64,000 nt of DNA from an uncultured bacterium (lineage in GTDB: Bacteria; Patescibacteriota; Saccharimonadia; Saccharimonadales; Saccharimonadaceae): positions 1 to 64,000 of the forward strand of contig CAIUMO010000025.1 of assembly GCA_903900345.1 (NCBI GenBank), written 5' to 3'. Below, piece by piece: positions 48,103-64,000 of this stretch (the stretch's first letter is position 1; the number at the start of each line of letters is the position of its first letter). Below the pieces are notes generated by a model. The model was not told where the DNA came from. It saw only the letters and a list, made by a program, of their open reading frames with translations, and did not search any database. Position numbers and translations under genes: made by a program.

Positions 48103-49355
48103 TTCTTTGCTAGTTGTTCGCGCAGCCAACTGTCAATCTTGCCAGCGCCCATACATAGTACTAATTTACCTTGGCTGCGGTGTCTTTGGACGTCATTCCA
48201 CAGCTCGTCATTAAAGTCGACAATGTGGACATTTGACCGATTGGTGATGTTTTGAATTAATTCTTCTGGTTTTAGAATCGGTAATTTAGGGTCTTCGCGC
48301 GATAAATAAGTTGGCAGCCAATAAACCTCTTCGGCTAGTTCGAATTGATCGGTGTATTGATCACGAATCTCATGTTGCCTAATGTTCTGATGTGGCTGAT
48401 AAACAAGTACAACGTGGTCCGATATTTCGCGTGCCAGCTGCAAAGTGGCTGCGATTTCAACTGGATGATGACCATAGTCGCTGTACAAATTATCAGCTAG
48501 CTTTTCGTTTCTTCTGTCGGTTCCAGGAAAACCCGTTAGAATATCATCGGTATTTTGAATCAAGCCTAATAATCGGAGTGCAGTTTGGACAATTGTCGCA
48601 TTACGGCGATTATGTAGACCAGCGATCTTCTGAAGTTTAGGATTAATGTCTAATGGGCTTAGCAGGCTAGTATGAGGCAAGTTATCAAATAACTCTTCGT
48701 GTTGATCGTCCCAGGCGACGACGTGATCGCTTTGAGAGGCGAATTGACGAAAGGCATCCAAATAGCTTTTTTCGGTAGGGTAGGTATCAGGATGGTCGTA
48801 GTCGACTGCAGTGATGAGCGATAAATAAGGTTGAAAGTGCAAGAAGTTGCGATCGAACTCGTCGCATTCATATACAAAATATTTACTATCGGTATCAAAT
48901 TTGCCGCTCGGCCCATAATTAATAGTTGTACCAATAGAATAACTAATCGGAACACCCAGCTGCTTTAGCGCCCATACCAACATGCCAGTCGTAGTCGTTT
49001 TGCCGTGAGTGCCAGCTACTGCGATTAGTTTGAGACCCTTGTCATTAATGATATACGCCAATAATTCATCGCGCTTGGCGGTATGAATTCCCAATTTGCG
49101 AGCTAGTGATAATTCTGGATGATTATCAGGCAAAGCCGAAGTGTAAATGAACCAGTCGATCGGTTGGTCCTGGTGACAGGCTTGCAAGAAGGAACCATCT
49201 TGGCCAATATTGACTGCTATGCCTTTTTGTCTAAGTTCACTTGTCATGAGCGATTCTTCTAAGTCAGATCCGACAACATTGTAACCGGCGTCATTAGCAA
49301 TCTCAGCTAGCGGACCAATACCTACGCCACCTATTCCAGAAAAATATATGTTCAT
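48099..49355 (-). CDS. murC: UDP-N-acetylmuramate--L-alanine ligase
   Basis: A 418-aa Mur ligase. IYFSGIGGVGIGPLAEIANDAGYNVVGSD is the N-terminal Rossmann part specific to MurC/Mpl. VAGTHGKTTTTGML is the ATP P-loop near 115. ECDEFDRNFL carries the metal-binding Glu, and HNRRNATIV and YSDYGHHPVEIAATL continue in order. It adds the first stem-peptide residue of peptidoglycan in the cytosol. It is slightly short compared with E. coli MurC, and an Mpl-like recycling role cannot be fully excluded. A TATACT box lies 7 nt before the ATG. Confidence 0.87.
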   Translation of the reverse strand: MNIYFSGIGGVGIGPLAEIANDAGYNVVGSDLEESLMTSELRQKGIAVNIGQDGSFLQACHQDQPIDWFIYTSALPDNHPELSLARKLGIHTAKRDELLAYIINDKGLKLIAVAGTHGKTTTTGMLVWALKQLGVPISYSIGTTINYGPSGKFDTDSKYFVYECDEFDRNFLHFQPYLSLITAVDYDHPDTYPTEKSYLDAFRQFASQSDHVVAWDDQHEELFDNLPHTSLLSPLDINPKLQKIAGLHNRRNATIVQTALRLLGLIQNTDDILTGFPGTDRRNEKLADNLYSDYGHHPVEIAATLQLAREISDHVVLVYQPHQNIRQHEIRDQYTDQFELAEEVYWLPTYLSREDPKLPILKPEELIQNITNRSNVHIVDFNDELWNDVQRHRSQGKLVLCMGAGKIDSWLREQLAKN

Positions 49356-49362
49356 TTTATTT

Positions 49363-49368
49363 AGTATA
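49363..49368 (-). promoter_or_regulatory. Extended -10 box of murC
   Basis: TGTTATACT on the minus strand with 7 nt (AAATAAA) to the ATG at 49355: leaderless-type spacing. Confidence 0.55.
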
Positions 49369-49401
49369 ACATCTCGATGTGGCTCTTAATAACCCTTGTG
49401 G

Positions 49402-49407
49402 TATACT
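49402..49407 (+). promoter_or_regulatory. Extended -10 box of the 49437 gene
   Basis: TGGTATACT, about 30 nt before the GTG at 49437. The leader carries GAGGTGGGG as a ribosome binding site. Divergent from murC. Confidence 0.5.
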
Positions 49408-49436
49408 GGTTTTAGAAGTTGAGGTGGGGTTCGTCG

Positions 49437-50069
49437 GTGGTTGATAAAAGGCAAGTCAAAAGGGATATCAAACAATTACAGCGCGTTAAAACGTGGCAAT
49501 TGTTTATATTGCTGATACTTATGGTCTTTGTGACTGCGACTTTTTTACGGCTAAATAATATCGGTATGGTTGAGCGCCGAACGGCCGTAGTTGACGCTGA
49601 TAATTCCAATAATACTTCAAAAATCCAAGACACGTTGTTTGAATTACAGCGCTACGTAACTGCCCATATGAACACCGACATGGGTAAGGGGATTTATCTG
49701 GAAGCAACCTACAAACGTGACGTTCAGACGGCCTATGACAAGGCTTCAAATGACAACAACCCGAACGGTAATATTTATAAAAAAGCACAAGAAGTTTGCG
49801 CCCCAAGGTTCACCGGTTATTCTAATGCTTATTTACAATGCACCATCGGTGAGCTGAACAAATATCCGGCCAGCGATAACCTAATTAGTTCGATTAATTT
49901 ACCTCAACCTAATAGCTATCTTCATGCCTTCATTTCGCCACTTTGGTCACCTGATTTTGCTGGTTGGTCGGTCCTAATCTGTATAGCAATTTTAACAATG
50001 ATAGTAGCCAGATTGACAAGTGTTGCTGTCCTTAAACTACTCCTTCGCCACCACTATAAAAGTATTTAA
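49437..50069 (+). CDS. Membrane protein with extracytoplasmic domain, unknown
   Basis: A 210-aa protein: basic tail (KRQVKRDIKQLQRVK), one helix (about 19-38), an outside domain (about 40-170) with two Cys (VCAP, LQCT) and a helical first part, and a second helix (about 178-200). Starts with GTG 7 nt after GAGGTGGGG; the frame opens earlier at a TTG. Unrecognised. Confidence 0.65.
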   Translation: MVDKRQVKRDIKQLQRVKTWQLFILLILMVFVTATFLRLNNIGMVERRTAVVDADNSNNTSKIQDTLFELQRYVTAHMNTDMGKGIYLEATYKRDVQTAYDKASNDNNPNGNIYKKAQEVCAPRFTGYSNAYLQCTIGELNKYPASDNLISSINLPQPNSYLHAFISPLWSPDFAGWSVLICIAILTMIVARLTSVAVLKLLLRHHYKSI

Positions 50070-50072
50070 CCG

Positions 50073-50101
50073 TTGACACCAAGCGCGCCACAATGTACGC
50101 T
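50073..50101 (+). promoter_or_regulatory. Promoter with consensus -35 for the 68-aa gene
   Basis: TTGACA at 50073-50078 and TACGCT at 50096-50101, spaced by 17 bp. One of the few full -35 elements in the window. Confidence 0.5.
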
Positions 50102-50139
50102 AGCTTTCGTATAGTACTAACAGGAGGGATAAGGATATT

Positions 50140-50346
50140 ATGGCTTACAAGCACACAAACTCAAAAGGTATTACTTATTATTTGCACAGCACCGAAGTAA
50201 CACTTCGTGGTGGCAAATTACAAACTATCTACTTTTTCGCTAAAGTAGCAAAGAATGCAAAAGGTCAACCAGTTGATCTTCCAGCAGACCGAATTGTCAA
50301 AGAAAACCCACGCAACGGTTTCTTGACTGTCTCAAAGAAAAAATAG
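50140..50346 (+). CDS. Conserved small basic protein, unknown (68 aa)
   Basis: A 68-aa protein: YKHTNSKGITYYLHSTEVTLRGGKLQTIYFFAKV, then VDLPADRIVKENPRNGFLTVSKKK. From memory, this pattern (HTNSKG-x-TYYLH, LRGG-x-x-QTIYFFAK) recurs in uncharacterised proteins of Saccharibacteria and other bacteria; function unknown. It has a consensus -35 promoter, AGGAGG and AAGGA before the ATG, and a strong terminator, so it is likely a highly expressed single-gene unit. The basic, beta-rich make-up would suit RNA or ribosome binding, which is inference. Confidence 0.75.
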   Translation: MAYKHTNSKGITYYLHSTEVTLRGGKLQTIYFFAKVAKNAKGQPVDLPADRIVKENPRNGFLTVSKKK

Positions 50347-50410
50347 TCCGATTTCGGACTTGCACCATAAGCGAGTTTGGTTGTATAGTTAAATCAAACA
50401 AACAGGTGCC

Positions 50411-50438
50411 AAAAATGCCTCCAATCGGAGGCATTTTT
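50411..50438 (+). terminator. Strong rho-independent terminator
   Basis: A 12-bp stem, AAAAATGCCTCC-AATC-GGAGGCATTTTT, ending in a T-run, 65 bp after the 68-aa gene. Confidence 0.9.
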
Positions 50439-50482
50439 GTTTGGTTTGATTTCTTGTGAGGTTAGACTTACAATTATGCCAA

Positions 50483-50785
50483 ATGGAAGCCATACATAAA
50501 CAGACAATACAGACAGGCCAATGTGCATTTTGTGGCCAATCTGCAGCGGACTATAATTTGGAATTAAATCAAAACACTGGTGCGATTATTGTACGCTACC
50601 GCAAGTGCTATAAGGGAAAAATGTGTCGAGCATGTGCGAAAAAGACTTTTGCAAAAACTCAAGTGCACAATTTGTTCCTTGGGTGGTGGGGTACTATTAG
50701 CTTTTTTGTCACCCCGTTTTATTTGTTAGCAAACACAATATCCTACATTTCTTTTCTGTTTGTGGCGAACAAAGAAGATCTTTAG
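50483..50785 (+). CDS. Small zinc-ribbon membrane protein
   Basis: A 100-aa protein: CAFCGQSAADY with CxxC, a middle beta pair, then YKGKMCRACAKKTF with a second CxxC, together a zinc ribbon, and one to two C-terminal helices (LGWWGTISFFVTPFYLLANTISYISFLF). I start at the Met at 50483 (MEAIHKQ); the frame opens nine codons earlier. The function is unknown. Confidence 0.7.
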   Translation: MEAIHKQTIQTGQCAFCGQSAADYNLELNQNTGAIIVRYRKCYKGKMCRACAKKTFAKTQVHNLFLGWWGTISFFVTPFYLLANTISYISFLFVANKEDL

Positions 50786-50805
50786 AGCGCGCCAACATTT
50801 GGTAG

Positions 50806-50834
50806 ACAAAACAAAATAGCGACCAAAGTCGCTA
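50806..50834 (-). terminator. Terminator of tRNA-Met(CAT)
   Basis: On the minus strand: TAGCGAC-TTTG-GTCGCTA followed by a T-rich tract. This stem does not involve the tRNA 3' end, unlike those after tRNA-Asn and tRNA-fMet. Confidence 0.75.
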
Positions 50835-50846
50835 ATTTATCAACTG

Positions 50847-50922
50847 TGGTGGGGGCGGTTGGAGTTGAACCAACCACCAAAGCGTTATGAGCACTCTGCT
50901 CTAACCGATGAGCTACGCCCCC
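50847..50922 (-). tRNA. tRNA-Met (elongator) or tRNA-Ile2, anticodon CAT, CCA encoded
   Basis: Minus strand: acceptor GGGGGCG with CGCCCCC, D-arm GCTC...GAGC, anticodon loop CTCATAA, T-arm GTTGG-TTCAACT-CCAAC, discriminator A, and encoded CCA (76 nt). No initiator features (position 1 is paired). Elongator Met and lysidine-modified Ile2 cannot be separated by eye. Confidence 0.92.
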
Positions 50923-50980
50923 AGACTTAGTTATTATAGCCTATAGTTCTCTGTTGGGCTATAATGTTGGTAGGGAAATT

Positions 50981-51427
50981 ATGAAAAAAATAAACATTCG
51001 CCGTAAATATTATCAAATTCGTCACAAATATCTGACGTTGAATAATATTGTTGTGGCGATTGGCCTGATGATTGCGGCCGGTTGGGTATGGGGGTCATTG
51101 GGAGTTCTACAGCGTAACTATGCTTTACAAAAAGAGCTAGATGACAAATCACGTCAATTAATCGTCGCCCAGTTAGACACGGCTAGCGCCCAGCTGGAGC
51201 AACGTTATTATCAAACCGATGAATACAAAGAATTAGCCGTTCGAGAGCGCCTAGGCCTGGTTACGCCAGGTGAGAGTGTGTTAATTCTGCCACCAAACTC
51301 CGAATCTGCCAAAAATGCCGATATAGCAGCCACAAAAACATCATCGATTGAACCAGTGCCAACCAGTAATTTGTTGCAGTGGATAAACTTCCTCTTTGGC
51401 GGCAACAGCAGCCATATATCTCAATAA
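50981..51427 (+). CDS. ftsB: Septum formation initiator, FtsB/DivIC-like
   Basis: A 148-aa bitopic protein: basic tail (KKINIRRKYYQIRHKYL), one helix (about 23-42), a coiled coil (NYALQKELDDKSRQLIVAQLDTASAQLEQRYYQTDEY), then YKELAVRERLGLVTPGESVLIL, the DivIC/FtsB end motif. It belongs to the divisome core, with FtsL and FtsQ. GGGAAA lies 6 nt before the ATG at 50981; TATAAT is at 50958-50963. The Ser/Pro-rich tail is longer than in E. coli FtsB. Confidence 0.82.
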   Translation: MKKINIRRKYYQIRHKYLTLNNIVVAIGLMIAAGWVWGSLGVLQRNYALQKELDDKSRQLIVAQLDTASAQLEQRYYQTDEYKELAVRERLGLVTPGESVLILPPNSESAKNADIAATKTSSIEPVPTSNLLQWINFLFGGNSSHISQ

Positions 51428-51494
51428 ATTTCGACTAGTCGGACAGGTAGCGCCTTGTCAAAGCTAACTATATCTGTTAACCTGGTATATGTAT

Positions 51495-51572
51495 CGCGGG
51501 GTGGAGCAGCCTGGTTAGCTCGGATGGCTCATAACCATCAGGTCGCAAGTTCAAATCTTGCCCCCGCAACCA
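51495..51572 (+). tRNA. Initiator tRNA-fMet (CAT), CCA encoded
   Basis: CGCGGGG/CCCCGCA with the C1-A72 mismatch of bacterial initiators, D-loop AGCCTGGTTA, anticodon loop CTCATAA, T-arm GCAAG-TTCAAAT-CTTGC, then A-CCA. The anticodon stem is GATGG/CCATC, so it has G-C at 30-40 and 31-39 but U-A at 29-41, breaking the usual run of three G-C pairs. Confidence 0.95.
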
Positions 51573-51613
51573 AATTAAAGCACTTATCGAAAGATAGGTG
51601 TTTTAATTTGGTT
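51568..51613 (+). terminator. 21-bp terminator hairpin starting inside tRNA-fMet
   Basis: 51568-51588 pairs with 51593-51613 over a GAAA tetraloop, all 21 positions paired (two G-T). The left arm starts AACCA, the last five bases of the tRNA, so the stem includes the CCA end. The right arm carries TTTT. Confidence 0.75.
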
Positions 51614-51854
51614 CGGGTTCTTTGCAAGCAAGCAGAGGAGGCCAAAGGCCGATAATCTTGTCCTATTAAAATAACCCATCTTTCGATGAGTTCTTCTTTA
51701 TCAATAAATCAAATCATTACAAGGTTTAAGTGCACAGTGAGATAATTTCAATGTTGCAAAATTTTGTTTGCCCAGGGATTCGTTCAAACGCGAGTTCTCC
51801 AATAAAGGAAAGCTACAAGCGGAACAAATCCCCGGGGTTGGGTAGTCATTATGA
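51614..51854. other. Intergenic stretch with nested hairpins
   Basis: No gene seen. 51771-51785 (CCCAGGGATTCGTTC) pairs 13 of 15 with about 51823-51837, forming a hairpin of about 67 nt with an inner loop. A separate perfect palindrome, GGGTAGTCAT-T-ATGACTACCC, at 51840-51860 overlaps the stop codon of the minus-strand gene and may be its terminator, though without a T-run. Confidence 0.4.
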
Positions 51855-52193
51855 CTACCCTCTAGTAGCCGTCATGACTACTAGTTGGTACAAAGATACC
51901 CAAGCCAGCGCAATAACTAATGTTTTCATTAGCCATCGGCCCTGTTTGAAAGTGCTTAAAGCTAAGATGATCAACCCGTAGATAACTACCAACCCTATAA
52001 GCACAATGGCCATAGTTTGGAGATCACCACTCGTTAATCTCAAAAACTTTGAGAACAGGTGTAACCTTGTTTCGTCTGAAAATGAGACCCATATGAATTC
52101 AATTGTTAACATGGCGGCCATAATGAACGTCATGTTTTTTTGAATTACAGAATCTACACCTTCTTTTATTTTGTTTTGTGTGTTTTTGAACAT
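51855..52193 (-). CDS. Small membrane protein with long structured leader, unknown
   Basis: A 112-aa protein: amphipathic basic start, then three helices (about 22-40, 60-82, 88-108). No family is recognised. Its ATG is preceded by a 234-nt predicted leader starting from a consensus promoter and by a 9-codon ORF that contains the AAAGGGGAA ribosome binding site and ends one base before the ATG. That architecture is unlike any other gene here and suggests controlled expression. Confidence 0.65.
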   Translation of the reverse strand: MFKNTQNKIKEGVDSVIQKNMTFIMAAMLTIEFIWVSFSDETRLHLFSKFLRLTSGDLQTMAIVLIGLVVIYGLIILALSTFKQGRWLMKTLVIALAWVSLYQLVVMTATRG

Positions 52194-52427
52194 TTTACTG
52201 TTCCCCTTTTTGTTTTTTCATCATTCTGATGATATTTTGCTACCACCGACGAATGATGAAAATCGGGAGCAGCCGACAGTTAATCTAACCCAGGTAGGTT
52301 AACTAACGTGCTGCCTCCGAATATCAAAAAGAGAACATACTTTGGAATAATTCCTCAATATGCACTGTAATGATCCGATTTATTAATGGTCATCTGTTAC
52401 CAAGGATTTTCACCTCTGATAACTGAT
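52194..52427 (-). other. Structured 5' leader, candidate cis-regulatory RNA
   Basis: About 234 nt between the predicted start of transcription and the membrane-protein ATG. It contains: GGAAU/AUUCC and UGGU/ACCA small hairpins in the first 100 nt; a large imperfect hairpin (52265-52318; outer GGAGGCAGC against GCUGCUCCC, inner GGUUA/UAACC); a perfect 12-bp inverted repeat TTTTCATCATTC/GAATGATGAAAA (52251-52262 and 52215-52226); and a mini-ORF at 52224-52195 (MMKKQKGEQ). It does not match the consensus of any riboswitch I can recall. Confidence 0.45.
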
Positions 52428-52433
52428 GGCTAA

Positions 52434-52462
52434 ATTGTAGCATAAACATGTTAAAATGTCAA
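52434..52462 (-). promoter_or_regulatory. Full consensus sigma-70-type promoter
   Basis: Minus strand: TTGACA at 52462-52457, a 17-bp spacer ending TGC, then TACAAT at 52439-52434. It combines a perfect -35 with an extended -10. The predicted start is near 52427. Confidence 0.8.
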
Positions 52463-52637
52463 TAACTAGCGCAATGTTATGCTAATAAAAGCAAATTATG
52501 TTTATAAATATATGGCTAGATTACAGTGGTTACTTGACTGACGCTACCTCTTTATAATGCTATTGTTAGTCCTATTTAATTTTGATACAATTTAGTCATA
52601 GTACGAGGGGTGTTCGTAAAGAAAAATTAGGGGGAGT
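52463..52637 (+). promoter_or_regulatory. Promoter region of the surface-protein operon
   Basis: TGATACAAT (extended -10) with the box at 52587-52592, then a leader of about 40 nt with AGGGGGAGT just before the ATG at 52638. The remainder is AT-rich and shows nothing else. Confidence 0.45.
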
Positions 52638-53345
52638 ATGGAACGAAATAACACTGAACAAGTTGACAATGGGCAGTCGCCTAGCGGGGCTGCTGTACCT
52701 CAGTCAAAAAAATCAAAATCAAAGAATATCTTATCAATTATAAAAAGATTCTGGTACTTTATTGTCCTAGCTATTGTCGTAGTGGTTGGCGGTGCTATTT
52801 GGCGCACCAATGTGACTAATCAGGATAATGCCTGGGCTCGTGCAACAGCGTTCTATACGAAGGCTGATTATGACAACGCCGCCAAAGAATTGGCTGGTTT
52901 GCCAGTGCCAAGTGACGCTGCAAGATTAAAGGTTTATGCCCAGACTATGCTTGCAAAACGTGATTTAGAAAAGGCATTGCCAGCTTACGAAAAGTTGTAT
53001 GCGGCTACCAAAGAGCCTAACTACAAGATTATCTTGGGTAATATATATAACGAGCAGAAGAATTATGACAAAGCCATCAGCACCTACAAAGAGGTCATTG
53101 CGGATAACCCCGGCTATACACAGGCCTATGTCAATTTAGCCATTCTTTATAAGTTGCAAAATAAAATCTCAGAGGCTACTGCCATAGCTAACGCGGCTGT
53201 CAAAAGTAATCCTAATAATGTAACTTTGCTGGAACTTAAAGTCTCAATCTTGATGGAAGATAAAACCACACAAGATTACAAAACGGCTGTCAAAGATTTA
53301 GCAGCTATTAATCCACAAGATCCTTTGCTTGACTCGTTAAAATAG
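52638..53345 (+). CDS. TPR-repeat membrane-anchored protein
   Basis: A 235-aa protein: polar cytosolic tail, one helix (about 39-59), then an outside TPR array: AWARATAFYTKADYDNAAKELAGLPV, ALPAYEKLYAATKEPNYKIILGNIY, NEQKNYDKAISTYKEVIADNPGYTQAYVNLAILY and KISEATAIANAAVKSNPNN. It lies 42 bases before the giant NHL/Ig protein and is probably co-transcribed, perhaps as an assembly or scaffold partner of the surface proteins. Confidence 0.8.
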   Translation: MERNNTEQVDNGQSPSGAAVPQSKKSKSKNILSIIKRFWYFIVLAIVVVVGGAIWRTNVTNQDNAWARATAFYTKADYDNAAKELAGLPVPSDAARLKVYAQTMLAKRDLEKALPAYEKLYAATKEPNYKIILGNIYNEQKNYDKAISTYKEVIADNPGYTQAYVNLAILYKLQNKISEATAIANAAVKSNPNNVTLLELKVSILMEDKTTQDYKTAVKDLAAINPQDPLLDSLK

Positions 53346-53381
53346 ATAATTCCATTTAGTGCATTAAACCGGATTGGTTGA

Positions 53382-64000
<10,619 letters not shown>

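Noticed and set aside
52261-52320. The hairpin with GGAGGCAGC as SRP (4.5S) RNA or a T-box
   Set aside because: The SRP domain IV loop (CAGG...GGAAGG...AGCAG) and the T-box bulge (TGGN in its conserved context) are not present.

Overview
The window reads like a chromosome segment of a Patescibacteria/CPR bacterium, most probably Candidatus Saccharibacteria (TM7). This assignment is by gene content and style, not by any search. The signs are: AT-rich DNA with the standard stop codons (TGA is used as a real stop, which argues against the TGA=Gly code of Gracilibacteria/SR1); short intergenic spaces; a Gram-positive-type envelope toolkit without amino-acid or nucleotide pathways; a compact archaeal-type aspartyl-tRNA synthetase; VanW-type peptidoglycan-binding modules fused to enzymes; and very large NHL/Ig-repeat surface proteins.

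Layout. 1-149 is the 3' end of an unknown gene. 192-17160 is a surface-glycan island: GT2 and GT4 glycosyltransferases (one a GT2-GT4 fusion), galE, a GDP-mannose pyrophosphorylase, GT-C-type membrane mannosyltransferases, glmS, a flippase-like membrane protein, a polyprenyl-phosphate sugar transferase and an O-antigen-ligase-like protein. 17169-19376 holds a membrane-anchored class A beta-lactamase-fold serine hydrolase and a LexA-type DNA-binding protein without a peptidase domain. 19377-19811 is a dense RNA locus: a promoter, two 59-bp repeats that copy the 5' end of tRNA-Asn, tRNA-Asn itself, a terminator that pairs with the tRNA 3' end, and an inverted partial tRNA copy. 19961-24335 looks like an accessory insert: two unrecognised proteins (one with a HEPN-like motif), decayed coding DNA, a DUF1801 protein and a diverged tRNA-like end.

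24374-35854 carries housekeeping and accessory genes (BaiN-like flavoprotein, Crp/Fnr regulator, RdgB/HAM1, an APH-like kinase, a second DUF1801 protein, a VanW-polysaccharide deacetylase fusion, an MFS exporter with an AbrB-type partner) and two broken genes (GNAT acetyltransferase, MsrB). 35878-45329 is rich in metal and envelope genes: MgtA-like P-type ATPase, Fur-family regulator with a palindromic operator, rhodanese, DUF4234, a second deacetylase, three CBS/CorC proteins, a second AbrB and a DsbA-like thioredoxin. 45389-52462 contains aspS, TM2, small secreted or membrane proteins, murC, ftsB, tRNA-Met(CAT), initiator tRNA-fMet and a long structured leader. 52638-64000 is a surface-protein operon: a TPR protein, a 2573-aa NHL/Ig-repeat giant, and an overlapping Kelch/glycine-rich giant that leaves the window.

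Regulatory style. Many genes have a TATAAT-type box, often as TGnTATAAT, only 6-8 nt before the start codon, which predicts leaderless mRNAs. In several cases the box contains or abuts the stop codon of the gene upstream. A smaller set (glmS, the 68-aa protein at 50140, the leader at 52427, DUF1801 at 30235) has classical leaders, Shine-Dalgarno sites or consensus -35 boxes.
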